43,695 bases of DNA from an uncultured Eubacteriales bacterium (lineage in GTDB: Bacteria > Bacillota > Clostridia > Lachnospirales > Lachnospiraceae): the NCBI GenBank assembly GCA_949286525.1, contig CASECT010000135.1, forward strand, positions 1 to 43,695, written 5' to 3'. The notes below the pieces were generated by a model. It worked only from the letters and a program-made list of their open reading frames with translations. It was not told the origin of the DNA and did no database searches. The position numbers were made by a program, and so were the translations under genes. Shown piece after piece: positions 15,080 to 23,946 of this stretch (position 1 is its first letter; each line of letters begins with the position of its first letter).

Positions 15080-16783
15080 ATGAAAAACAGAAAGGTTGCT
15101 TATGTTGTCATGACGCTGGCGCTGGCCGTCGCGGTATTCGCGGCATGGCTTTTGCTGCTGCCGGCAGTCAATCCGCAGGATCCGCTGTTCTGGATTTTTG
15201 CGGTGGGAACGCTGTTTGTCTGGGGGCTGCTGGCTTCCGTGATAGAGGGAAAATCTGGCGGCAGACGGCGGGAGGATTATAAGCCGGCGGGGGTCGCTAT
15301 GGCCTGCGGGGCGGGGATTGCCGCAGTGGGGATTCTGATCGCCCTGGCATCCTCTGTGGTATTTCACGCGAAGACCTATGCCGGCATTATGCAGGTGGAG
15401 GAGAAAGAGGCTATTGTAGACGACCTGCCAAGCGCCCAGACCACGTCTTCCATCGCGCTGATGGATACGGATTCCGCGGCGAAGCTGGGGGACCGGAAGA
15501 TCGGGTCACTGGCGGAAGTGGTCAGCCAGTATGACGTCAGCGGCGATTACAGCCAGATTGCTTACCGGGATGAGCCGCTGAAGGTGTCCGCGCTGGAGTA
15601 CGCCGGGATTATCAAATATTTCCGCAACCGGGGCGCGGGTATTCCCGGATATATTACCGTGTCCCCCAGCAAGATGGACGCGGATTATGTGGAGTTGGAT
15701 GAGGGGATGCGCTATGTACCCTCCGCCTATTTCCTGGAGGATCTTTACCGTCATGTGCGTCTGGCATATCCGACGGCGCTGCTTGACGGATATTCCTTTG
15801 AACTGGACGAGGATGGAAATCCCTATTACACATTTCCGGTTTACGAGAACCGGATTTTTCTGTTCGGAGGCAGGGATGTGAAGGGAGTCATCGCGGTAGA
15901 TCCGGTTTCCGGAGATATGGATTATTATGACGCGGGGGATGTGCCGAACTGGATCGACCGGGTATATGACGGGGATCTGCTCTGCGACCAGTACAACTGG
16001 AACGGGCTGTATTCCGGAGGGTTTTTCAACAGTCTTTTCTCCCAGACCGGATGCCGGAGAATTACCGAACTTTCCGACGGGGAGAGCGACGACGGAGATG
16101 AGGCGGACTCCAACAACGGCGTGGACTACGGATATGTGGTCAAGGGCAACGATGTCTGGGTGTTTACCGGAGTGACGTCCCTGAATTCGGATCAGTCCAA
16201 CATCGGTTTTATTTTGATGAACGAGCGCACCAAGGAGTGCAATTTCTATCCGATTGCCGGGGCGGATGAACAGTCGGCAATGAACGCGGCGGAGGGCGAG
16301 CTTCAGCAGTACGGTTACCGGGCCAGTTTCCCGTCCCTGATCAATGTGGACGGCGTGCCCACCTATATCATGGTATTGAAGGACGCTTCCGGCCTGGTCA
16401 AACAGTACGCGGCGGTAAATGTGGAGCAGTATAATATCGTAGCTACGGCGGACACCCAGGCGGAGTGCATTAACCGCTACAATGAACTCCTGGGAAAAGG
16501 GGCGCTGGTGGATGATTCCGGCCAGGGAAATGAAGAGACCGTGGAGCAGGAGAATCTCACGCCGGTTACAGTGACCATCGCGAAGATGGAGTATGTGGCA
16601 GTTGACGGAAATACCTGGGTGTACATTCTCGGAGCAGATCAGCAGATCTACAAAACACAGTTCGGCAAGGGGGCGAACGAGCAGATCATGCGCTGCAATG
16701 TGGGGGATACTCTGCAGATTTCCGTGAATGCGGAGGGTGTGTTCGACCTGCCGGAAGATACGGCGGATGAAGGAGCGGCATAA
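15080..16783 (+). CDS. Membrane-anchored protein of unknown function
   Basis: This 567-residue protein has three N-terminal membrane helices (about 8-27, 36-56 and 71-93). A long, acidic, predominantly beta extracytoplasmic or cytoplasmic part follows. It contains repeat-like strands with phrases such as PYYTFPVYENRIFLFGG and GVIAVDPVSGDMDYYDAGDV, an acidic low-complexity patch near 332-347, and a small C-terminal beta segment. I do not recognise a catalytic motif. It starts after GGAAGG, is driven by a TATAAT promoter, and ends with TAATG shared with the next gene, so the two are translationally coupled. The partner is a CmpB-type membrane protein, which suggests a joint envelope function; no function is assigned. 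Confidence 0.75.
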   Translation: MKNRKVAYVVMTLALAVAVFAAWLLLLPAVNPQDPLFWIFAVGTLFVWGLLASVIEGKSGGRRREDYKPAGVAMACGAGIAAVGILIALASSVVFHAKTYAGIMQVEEKEAIVDDLPSAQTTSSIALMDTDSAAKLGDRKIGSLAEVVSQYDVSGDYSQIAYRDEPLKVSALEYAGIIKYFRNRGAGIPGYITVSPSKMDADYVELDEGMRYVPSAYFLEDLYRHVRLAYPTALLDGYSFELDEDGNPYYTFPVYENRIFLFGGRDVKGVIAVDPVSGDMDYYDAGDVPNWIDRVYDGDLLCDQYNWNGLYSGGFFNSLFSQTGCRRITELSDGESDDGDEADSNNGVDYGYVVKGNDVWVFTGVTSLNSDQSNIGFILMNERTKECNFYPIAGADEQSAMNAAEGELQQYGYRASFPSLINVDGVPTYIMVLKDASGLVKQYAAVNVEQYNIVATADTQAECINRYNELLGKGALVDDSGQGNEETVEQENLTPVTVTIAKMEYVAVDGNTWVYILGADQQIYKTQFGKGANEQIMRCNVGDTLQISVNAEGVFDLPEDTADEGAA

Positions 16784-18066
16784 TGTTTTTCGAGAGTCTT
16801 TGGCTGTTTATCGCCTATGCTTTTCTGGGGTGGGTGTTCGAGACTGTGGTGGCGGCAATCCGGCGGCAGCGCTTTTACAACAGAGGGGTCATCAACGGCC
16901 CCTTCTGTCTGATTTACGGATGCGGAGGGCTGATCATAACTATTTTCGGGGCGGACCTTCACGGCGCCTGGCTCTATATCGGCAGCGTGATCGTCGCCAC
17001 GGTGGTAGAGTGGATCGCCGGACATCTGATTGAGCGATGGTATCATGAGCGCTGGTGGGATTACAGCGGGCTGCGCCTGAACCTGGATGGATATGTCAGT
17101 CTGCAGACATCTCTGTTCTGGGGGGCACTGGGATTTGCGGCCGCGGAGTGGGGAACGGATCTGCTCCTCGCGCTTTACCGGCTGCTGCCATCCCTTTTGA
17201 TGCGGATTTTTGTGCTGATTTTGGCTGTTGCTCTTTTGCTTGACGCTCTCTCCACAATTCTTGTGGTCTCTGAGCGGACCAGGCATCCGGAGCGCTGGGA
17301 GGAGAGGGACGCGAAGATCGCGTCTTTTACCGAGCGGCTCTCCCGGAGAATCTACCGGTTGGTGGACACGCGAATCCGGCGGGCGTATCCCTACCGGGTA
17401 AAGGTAACGCGGGAGGAGACGAATCCGGCGGTCTTCGCGGACGGATGCGGTTTCTACAAAATCGCCATGCTTTTTCTCATAGGCGCGTTTCTGGGGGATA
17501 TCACGGAGACGCTGTACTGCCGGCTGACGGCGGGCGTCTGGATGAGCCGAAGCAGCGTGGTCTGGGGACCGTTTTCCATTGTCTGGGGGCTGGCCATCGC
17601 GGCGGTTACGGCGCTTCTCTACAGATACCGCAAGAGCTCAGACTCCTTCCTGTTTTTGACAGGAACGTTTCTCGGGGGAGCGTACGAGTATGTCTGCAGC
17701 GTTTTCACGGAGCTGGCTTTCGGGACGGTATTCTGGGATTACAGCAGACTGCCCTTCAATCTGGGGGGGAGGATCAATCTTCTCTATTGTTTTTTCTGGG
17801 GAATTGCCGCCGTGGTGTGGCTGAAATATCTGTATCCGGTTTTTTCGGGACTGATCGAAAAGATTCCTGTCCGCGCAGGCAAGGCTCTTACCTGGCTGCT
17901 GATCCTCTTTATGGCGGTTAACGTGACGGTCTCTGCTATGGCGCTGTCGCGCTACGATCAGCGCGGCGACGGGATTGGGCCGGATAACGCTGTGGAAGAG
18001 TGGATCGACGGGCGCTTTGACGACGGGCGGATGGAGCGGATTTACCCTAACGCGAAAAAGAAATAA
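16783..18066 (+). CDS. Duplicated CmpB-type (putative ABC transporter type IV) membrane protein
   Basis: This 427-residue integral membrane protein contains two copies of the CmpB-like fold (putative ABC-transporter type IV family). In the first half the family marks are AFLGWVFETVV, NRGVINGPFCLIYG and WDYSGLRLNLDGYVSLQTS. In the second they are GAFLGDITETLYC, SSVVWGPFSIVWG and WDYSRLPFNLGGRINL. A basic linker (about 165-215) joins the halves, and a further helix and charged tail end the protein. The family name implies transport, but no ATPase is adjacent and the role is not established. The start overlaps the previous stop codon (TAATG). The gene converges with an AraC-like gene 38 bases on, with no clear terminator. 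Confidence 0.85.
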   Translation: MFFESLWLFIAYAFLGWVFETVVAAIRRQRFYNRGVINGPFCLIYGCGGLIITIFGADLHGAWLYIGSVIVATVVEWIAGHLIERWYHERWWDYSGLRLNLDGYVSLQTSLFWGALGFAAAEWGTDLLLALYRLLPSLLMRIFVLILAVALLLDALSTILVVSERTRHPERWEERDAKIASFTERLSRRIYRLVDTRIRRAYPYRVKVTREETNPAVFADGCGFYKIAMLFLIGAFLGDITETLYCRLTAGVWMSRSSVVWGPFSIVWGLAIAAVTALLYRYRKSSDSFLFLTGTFLGGAYEYVCSVFTELAFGTVFWDYSRLPFNLGGRINLLYCFFWGIAAVVWLKYLYPVFSGLIEKIPVRAGKALTWLLILFMAVNVTVSAMALSRYDQRGDGIGPDNAVEEWIDGRFDDGRMERIYPNAKKK

Positions 18067-18104
18067 AGAAGGAAGAGACGCAGGATAAAAAGAATATGCC
18101 GACG

Positions 18105-19196
18105 CTAAGGAAAACGGCGGAGCAGGTTTTTGACCAGATCGATTTTCTGGGCGGTAATGTAGCGGTATACGCCGACGCCTTCCTGCTTTTTGAAAAGGGA
18201 ACTCAGGTAGCTGGGATGGATCTTCAGGCTGTCGGCGACTTCCTGGACGGTCAGCCGGCTGTGGAGATGAGCGAAAATATACTGTTTCGCATTCTCTACC
18301 ACCGGGATGTTTTCCAGGGGCTGCACCGCTTTTTTCGACGCGGCTTTTATGTCCCTTACCATCAGCGTCAGCTGCAGCTCGGCGTCCCATACGATTGATT
18401 CCAGGAGCGAAAGATCCTGCAGTTCGTCTATCTGTTGGCAGTAGGAGTCCGTGAGAGTAAAACTCAGTTCCGGCTGCAGCCCGCCGCGGATCGCGGCTCT
18501 GGCGCAGGCGGAGACGACATACTGGGCGATATATTTCGCGTTGCGTATGGGATTCTTTGAAGTAGTGCCCAGGACGCCGGGGTAGGTTTCCTCCCAGCTG
18601 GCCTGCAGCTTTTTCACATCTCCGTCGGAGATCGCCTGCAGCATGCGCATTTCCTGACCGTAAGGGTTGTGTACCGTGAGGGTTTCCCGGTTTTCGAACA
18701 GGGCGATCGTGGCTGTCCGGAAAACTTTATCGTTGGCGCGTTCCGGGGTAAAATTGGCGTTCATACAGTCGAAAAGGCCGAGATCCCGCGGCATGAGCAC
18801 GTTATAAAGGAGCAGGACCGCGCGGAAAAAAGCGATGGCGCCGCAACAGCCCAGCGCCGGCAGGTCTTCCGGTTCCGGAAGTTCCCGCTCCAGAATATAT
18901 TTCGCGCGCGCCAGCATGGCGGCCCGGTCTTTCAGACGGACGGGGCCGGTCAGGTAATAGCCGCCTTCAAAGGAAAAACGGATGTAAGCGATGGGGCCGC
19001 CAGCCAGATACAGCATCGGAGCGGGGGTATCGCTTTCGGAGAAGAGAAAGGACTGGATTTCGCGCAAAGACAGAAGCGGGTCGTGAAAGTCCGGACGGGT
19101 GCACCAGATCCGGTCTCGCGTCCCGTCAGGCAGACAGTGGGCGACAACGGTATTCAGCTGTCTGGCAATATGGTTGCAGATGGGATCGATTCTCAT
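18105..19196 (-). CDS. AraC-like regulator lacking its second helix-turn-helix
   Basis: This 363-residue protein has a long helical sensor (about 1-295) containing YLTGPVRLKDRAAMLARAK and a second helical section around 185-275. It then has the first half of an AraC DNA-binding domain: HSRLTVQEVADSLKIHPSYL (312-331), SSLFKKQEGVGVYRYITAQK, and the start of the linker helix. It stops at residue 363 (KNLLRRFP), where about 40 more residues with the second helix-turn-helix would be expected. I found no remnant of it in the other frames downstream. It is divergent from the sugar-binding lipoprotein at 19359, its likely target. It may be a deletion product or may act through the remaining half-domain. 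Its sensor resembles those of the regulators at 28181 and 40733. Confidence 0.8.
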   Translation of the reverse strand: MRIDPICNHIARQLNTVVAHCLPDGTRDRIWCTRPDFHDPLLSLREIQSFLFSESDTPAPMLYLAGGPIAYIRFSFEGGYYLTGPVRLKDRAAMLARAKYILERELPEPEDLPALGCCGAIAFFRAVLLLYNVLMPRDLGLFDCMNANFTPERANDKVFRTATIALFENRETLTVHNPYGQEMRMLQAISDGDVKKLQASWEETYPGVLGTTSKNPIRNAKYIAQYVVSACARAAIRGGLQPELSFTLTDSYCQQIDELQDLSLLESIVWDAELQLTLMVRDIKAASKKAVQPLENIPVVENAKQYIFAHLHSRLTVQEVADSLKIHPSYLSSLFKKQEGVGVYRYITAQKIDLVKNLLRRFP

Positions 19197-19242
19197 GGTC
19201 AGTTCCGCCTACCTACGCTATCATAGCACAAAACTTAGAAAT

Positions 19243-19268
19243 GTGATATGAAAATAAGAAAAGTGATA
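19243..19268 (+). promoter_or_regulatory. Direct repeats, candidate AraC-type binding sites
   Basis: GTGATA occurs at 19243-19248 and again at 19263-19268, exactly 20 bases apart, on one face of the helix. Each is followed by A/C-containing sequence. Such spacing is typical of AraC-family activator sites. The second copy abuts a weak -35-like TACAAA (19267-19272), 17 bases before TAGGAT (19290-19295), so the region may be an activator-dependent promoter for the lipoprotein gene. Confidence 0.45.
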
Positions 19269-19358
19269 CAAATATTTTTTTCTTCGCGCTAGGATGGAAA
19301 CATCTGAAACAGCAGATCCAAAACGAGCGGATCGCTTATGAACGAAGGAGGGCTTTAT

Positions 19359-21281
19359 ATGAAAGCAAAGAGGATCGTCAGTCTCGGACTGGCCGCGGTA
19401 ACGGCGCTGGGGCTGCTTGGCGTCACAGGGTGCGGAAAGGAAGAGACGTCCGGCGGGGATACTTTTTCCTGGTGGATTGTGAAGACGGATGGAAACGGAC
19501 TGTATGAGGATTATGACGATAATCCGTCCGTGCAATGGCTAAATCAGCAGACCTGGGATGTGGAGAATGGGACCATCGCGGAGGACGACGCGGGCAATCC
19601 GCTTCATTTTACATTTCAGGCGCCGATTACCGGTTCCGAGTCGGACAATTTTAACACGATGATGGGAACCGGAGAGTACACCGATCTTGTGGATCTCGCA
19701 TATTCCTCTGACAACGCGAAGACGCTGTATGAGGAGGGTATTGCCCTGGACCTGACGGAGTATGTGGAGAAATGGTGTCCGAATTATGTGGAGTTTCTGG
19801 ATCAGAATCCGGATGTGAAGAGCCTTGTGACCTATGAGGATGAGGAAGGGAACACGAAATACTATTCCATGGCATCCATTAAGGACGGCACGGAAGTGCC
19901 CTGGGACGGTTATATTTACCGCAGGGACTGGGTGGTTAAATATTGCCAGCCCACCGACTATGTGTGGGACTGGGACAGCGACTATGTAAAGGAGAACGGC
20001 CATCCGGCGGTTACGCCGCTGTCTGAAGCCAAGGCGCAGAACAACCTGGAAGGGTGGAAACAGAATCCGGTTACCGCGTTTGAGGTAACCAACGACGGAG
20101 GAGACGATCCGGGAAACAATTACGAGGATAATGTGATTTTCCCCAGCGGTAAGGATTATCCCTATACCGTCAGTGACTGGGAGTGGATGTTCGAAGGATT
20201 TTCCAAGGCCATTGAGGAGAGAGGCTGGCAGGATGACCGAGACGCGTACTGCACGACAGTTTCCTACGCCGGATTTATGCAGATGGGAGATCTGGTATCT
20301 TCCTTCGGACAGGGCGTCAACGGTATCTGGGGAAAAGACGCTGAGGGCAATGTGACCTACACCGGCGTGAGCGACGGCTTTAAAAACTATCTGACAGCCA
20401 TGAACAACTGGTATGAGAAGGGCTGGCTGGATAAGGCCTTTATGGAGCGGGGCGGCGACCTGTTTTTCCAGATCAATATGAACGGGTTTACCACGGGAAA
20501 AGTCGGACTCTGGTGCGGATATACCGCGAACCTGGGCGACGGCATCCGCGTGACATGCATCAATGAGGAAGACGCGAAGGACGCCTACTGTATGGGATGT
20601 CCTCTCCCGATCAACGATATGTATGGGACGGCGGATCAGATGTATCATGAACCGGACGCGCTGTATCAGGGCGGAAGGCTTTCCGGACAGACGATCCTGA
20701 CGGAGAAGGCAAAGGATAAGGATCTCGAGACGCTGTTTACGTTCTTTAACTGGCTGTTTACCGAGGAAGGGGCGGCGGCAAGGAAGCTGGGACTTTCCAA
20801 AGAGCAGCTGGAGAGCGTCGAGATTGAGAACAATCTGTACGCGGACAACAACATCGACGGCGCCTATGAACTGGAGACGGACGAGAACGGGGAGCCGGTC
20901 TACCATATGAATTATGATATGACGGCTGACATTACCGGAAGCATTACCTTCGCCCGGATGTGCGTCGGTATTGAGAAGACCGGCGTCGGCCCGGATCTGG
21001 GATACACGCTGGACAAGGGCGAGTCAAAGGTGCAGGCGGACGCCCTGGAGAAATGGGCGGCTTACGTCAGCACGGCGAACCTGTCGGATTATACAATGAG
21101 GCTGAGCAGCGAGGAAAATGAGGAATATGCCAATGTTAACACGCAGCTGACCGACTATATCAATCAGGCGGTACCGAAGCTGATTACGGATGGTCTCAGC
21201 GGATGGGACGAATATGTGGAGAAGGTCAACTCTTACGGAGTGGACAGAATATCCGAAATTTACGAGAATTATACTAAATAA
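19359..21281 (+). CDS. Extracellular sugar-binding lipoprotein of an ABC importer
   Basis: This 640-residue secreted lipoprotein has a basic N-terminus, a hydrophobic stretch and the lipobox VTGC, so it would be anchored outside the membrane at that cysteine. The body resembles the large family-1 solute-binding proteins (LplA type) used for oligosaccharide uptake, with FSWWIVKTDGNGLYEDY early and TLFTFFNWLFTEEGAAARK near the C-terminal lobe. The start at 19359 follows GGAGG; the longer frame from 19338 includes the ribosome site. No permease or ATPase gene lies nearby, so it must use partners encoded elsewhere. It is divergent from an AraC-type regulator and followed by a terminator-like hairpin and a GH2 gene. 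Its ligand is probably the oligosaccharide that GH2 cleaves. Confidence 0.88.
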   Translation: MKAKRIVSLGLAAVTALGLLGVTGCGKEETSGGDTFSWWIVKTDGNGLYEDYDDNPSVQWLNQQTWDVENGTIAEDDAGNPLHFTFQAPITGSESDNFNTMMGTGEYTDLVDLAYSSDNAKTLYEEGIALDLTEYVEKWCPNYVEFLDQNPDVKSLVTYEDEEGNTKYYSMASIKDGTEVPWDGYIYRRDWVVKYCQPTDYVWDWDSDYVKENGHPAVTPLSEAKAQNNLEGWKQNPVTAFEVTNDGGDDPGNNYEDNVIFPSGKDYPYTVSDWEWMFEGFSKAIEERGWQDDRDAYCTTVSYAGFMQMGDLVSSFGQGVNGIWGKDAEGNVTYTGVSDGFKNYLTAMNNWYEKGWLDKAFMERGGDLFFQINMNGFTTGKVGLWCGYTANLGDGIRVTCINEEDAKDAYCMGCPLPINDMYGTADQMYHEPDALYQGGRLSGQTILTEKAKDKDLETLFTFFNWLFTEEGAAARKLGLSKEQLESVEIENNLYADNNIDGAYELETDENGEPVYHMNYDMTADITGSITFARMCVGIEKTGVGPDLGYTLDKGESKVQADALEKWAAYVSTANLSDYTMRLSSEENEEYANVNTQLTDYINQAVPKLITDGLSGWDEYVEKVNSYGVDRISEIYENYTK

Positions 21282-21309
21282 AATGTGATGGAATGAGATT
21301 TGCGGGCAG

Positions 21310-21342
21310 AGGGCCGCTGACGGATGTTTCCGCCGCGGCCCT
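21310..21342 (+). terminator. Attenuating hairpin after the binding-protein gene
   Basis: AGGGCCGC (21310-21317) pairs perfectly with GCGGCCCT (21335-21342), with an inner CGGA/TCCG stem. Only TTTCC follows, so termination is probably partial. Such hairpins often let the binding protein accumulate while transcription partly continues into the next gene, here the second GH2. Confidence 0.6.
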
Positions 21343-21363
21343 TTCCGCTGAAAAGGAGAGAGT

Positions 21364-23916
21364 ATGGAACGACAGCTATTTACGGAAGGATGGCTTTTTG
21401 CCGCCCAGGGAGAAGAGTGGAAGGAGGTAAACCTTCCTCACGACGCGACGCTGGAAGAGAAGAGGGATCCGGAGGCGTTATCGGGTACGTCCGGGGCCTA
21501 TTATCCGGGCGGCGTCTACCGGTATCAAAAGAAATTTATCGCGCGTAAGGAATGGCTGGATCAGACGGTCATGTTGGAATTTGAAGGGGTTTATCCCAGC
21601 GCGGAAGTGTTTTTAAACGGCGGGAAGGTCGCGGAATGCCGTTACGGTTACAGCCGTTTTCGCGCGGATGTAAGCGGCCGCCTGTCCGCCGGGGAAAATA
21701 TTCTGGAGGTAAAGGCTGATTACAGCGGCCAGCCCGCCAGCCGCTGGTACGCCGGGGCTGGTATCTACCGGCCTGTCTGGCTGCTGACCGGAGAGCGGGA
21801 ACATATCCTTCCGGAGGGAGTGCGGGTGGCAACCCTTTCTGTCAATCCGGCCAGGATCCTGGTGGAAGTCAGGCATACCGCGGATGGAAACGCGGGCGGC
21901 GGAAATGAGGAAGAATCAGAGGCAAAAATGCCGCGAAAGCTCAGGATTCGGGCGGAGATTCTGTTTGACGGGGCAAAGATCGCGGAGACCGCGTGGGATC
22001 CAAAAGAACCGGGAAGCAGGCTGATGATTCCGGACGCGAGGCTCTGGGACGAGCAGCATCCGGATCTCTATGAGTGCCGGGCGTATCTGGAGCGGGAGAA
22101 CGGCGGCTGGGAGATCCTGGACGAGGAGCGCGTAACTTTCGGCGTCCGCACGCTGTCCTGGTCGCCGGATGGATTTTTTGTAAATGGAAAGAAAACTCTG
22201 CTGAAAGGCGGCTGTCTCCATCATGACAACGGTATTCTCGGGGCGAAAAGCTACGCCGAGTCCGAGTGGCGAAGAATCCGCAGGCTGAAGGATTACGGGT
22301 TCAACGCGATTCGTTCCGCCCATAATCCCATGTGCAGGGCGGCGCTGGAAGCCTGCGACGCGCTGGGTATGTATGTGATGGACGAAACCTGGGATATGTG
22401 GTATCAGGAAAAGACACCCTTTGATTACGCGAAGGATTTTCCGGAGCATTACAGGGAGGATCTGGAATCTCTGGTGGAGAAGGATTACAATCATCCCTCC
22501 GTTATCATGTATTCCATAGGAAATGAAGTGACGGAGCCCGCGGAGGAGAAGGGCGTGAAGCTGGCGAAAGAACTGGTGGATCGTCTGCACAGCCTGGATC
22601 CGACGCGGCCGGTAACAGCCGGGATCAATCTGACGCTGCTTTTGATGGCCCGCACAAAGAAGGATCCTTCCCTGATGGAAAAGATGGGAATGGGAGGCGG
22701 TACGGCGAAAGAGGAAGGGGCAGGCCAGGCAGAGCAGGTATCCGCGGAGGAATCGGCAAAAGCGGATTTCCTTCCGGCGTCCGGCGAGATGAACAGCACC
22801 GCTTATAATCAGATGGTGGAGACGATGGGAAACCGCATGACAATGGCGGCCGCCCTGCCCCTGGCGGATGAAACCGCTTCCCCGGCGCTGGATCTTCTGG
22901 ATATCGCGGGATATAATTACGCGGACAGCCGTTATGAGCAGGAAGGGAAGCTCCATCCCGGACGCGTCGTGGTAGGGACAGAGACGTATACCTATGATCT
23001 GCCGCGGCGATGGGAAATGGTGGAGAAATATCCGTATCTGATCGGGGATTTTATGTGGACGGCCTGGGATTATCTGGGAGAGGCCGGGATCGGGGCCTGG
23101 TCCTATGATCCGGCGGATATGGGTTTTGACGCGAAGAAGTATCCGTGGCTGATTTCCGGCGCGGGAGCTTTGGACTTGCTGGGGAATGAGACGGCTCCGG
23201 CCGGCGCCGCGGCGGTTGCCTGGGGGAAGCGGACCGCACCATATATCGCCGTGCGCCCGGCGAACCATCCGGGGCAGCAGCCGATCCGCGCCATGTGGCG
23301 CGGAAGCAACGGGATGCCCTGCTGGTCTTATCAGGGCTGCGACGGTAATGAAACCCTGGTGGAGGTCTACACGAAGGAACCGGAGGCGGAACTTTTTATC
23401 AACGGGCGCTCCTGCGGCAGAAAGAAGACGGAAGGCGAGCGGGCGGAATTTGCCGTTGCCTACGAGCCGGGCGAACTGCGGGCGGCAGCGTATGACAGCG
23501 CCGGAAACCGCGTTTCGGAAAGCGCGCTTCATTCCGCGGAGGGGGATATTGTGATCGCGGTAAGGACGGAGGAAAACTGCCTGCCGTTTTCCGCGGCGGC
23601 AGCTGTCCTGTCGGAGACGGAGGCTATGGAAGAACGTATCGTATATCTGGACATTTCCCTTCGCGGACAAAACGGCGAGATCGAGTGCAACCGCGATACG
23701 GCGCTGACCGTTTCGGTGGTGGGCGGAGAGCTTCTGGCTTTCGGTAGCGCCGAGCCGAAGACCGAAGAAACGTTTCTGACGGGAAGCCACAGCACATATT
23801 ACGGCAGAAGCCAGGCGGTGGTGCGGCTGTATCGGCTCCCGGACGGCGAGTCCGGCCGGGCGGCGAAGGTCACAGTCAGCGGAGAAGGGTTTGAACCTGC
23901 AGAGATTTTATTGTAA
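21364..23916 (+). CDS. Second GH2 family beta-glycosidase
   Basis: This 850-residue cytoplasmic enzyme parallels the GH2 at 11163: N-terminal jelly roll (YPGGVYRYQKKF, AGAGIYRPVW), immunoglobulin-like domain, TIM barrel and C-terminal beta domains (VEVYTKEPEAELFINGRSCG). The acid/base is Glu388 (YSIGNEVTE) and the nucleophile Glu540 (VVGTETYTY). The spacing between them is 152 residues because of a Gly/Glu/Ala-rich insertion (about 430-505). A second low-complexity acidic stretch lies at about 172-190. It follows an AAAAGGAG ribosome site and is 30 bases from the GNAT gene, so both are co-transcribed. Together with the binding lipoprotein it suggests uptake and intracellular hydrolysis of a beta-linked oligosaccharide of unknown identity. 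Confidence 0.92.
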   Translation: MERQLFTEGWLFAAQGEEWKEVNLPHDATLEEKRDPEALSGTSGAYYPGGVYRYQKKFIARKEWLDQTVMLEFEGVYPSAEVFLNGGKVAECRYGYSRFRADVSGRLSAGENILEVKADYSGQPASRWYAGAGIYRPVWLLTGEREHILPEGVRVATLSVNPARILVEVRHTADGNAGGGNEEESEAKMPRKLRIRAEILFDGAKIAETAWDPKEPGSRLMIPDARLWDEQHPDLYECRAYLERENGGWEILDEERVTFGVRTLSWSPDGFFVNGKKTLLKGGCLHHDNGILGAKSYAESEWRRIRRLKDYGFNAIRSAHNPMCRAALEACDALGMYVMDETWDMWYQEKTPFDYAKDFPEHYREDLESLVEKDYNHPSVIMYSIGNEVTEPAEEKGVKLAKELVDRLHSLDPTRPVTAGINLTLLLMARTKKDPSLMEKMGMGGGTAKEEGAGQAEQVSAEESAKADFLPASGEMNSTAYNQMVETMGNRMTMAAALPLADETASPALDLLDIAGYNYADSRYEQEGKLHPGRVVVGTETYTYDLPRRWEMVEKYPYLIGDFMWTAWDYLGEAGIGAWSYDPADMGFDAKKYPWLISGAGALDLLGNETAPAGAAAVAWGKRTAPYIAVRPANHPGQQPIRAMWRGSNGMPCWSYQGCDGNETLVEVYTKEPEAELFINGRSCGRKKTEGERAEFAVAYEPGELRAAAYDSAGNRVSESALHSAEGDIVIAVRTEENCLPFSAAAAVLSETEAMEERIVYLDISLRGQNGEIECNRDTALTVSVVGGELLAFGSAEPKTEETFLTGSHSTYYGRSQAVVRLYRLPDGESGRAAKVTVSGEGFEPAEILL

Positions 23917-23946
23917 AATATGAAAACGAAAAGGGAGGAACAGAAG

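Noticed and set aside
21916..23790. 624-residue open frame on the minus strand inside the second GH2 gene
   Set aside because: The plus strand encodes a complete GH2 enzyme with both catalytic glutamates; the antisense frame is a codon-bias artefact.
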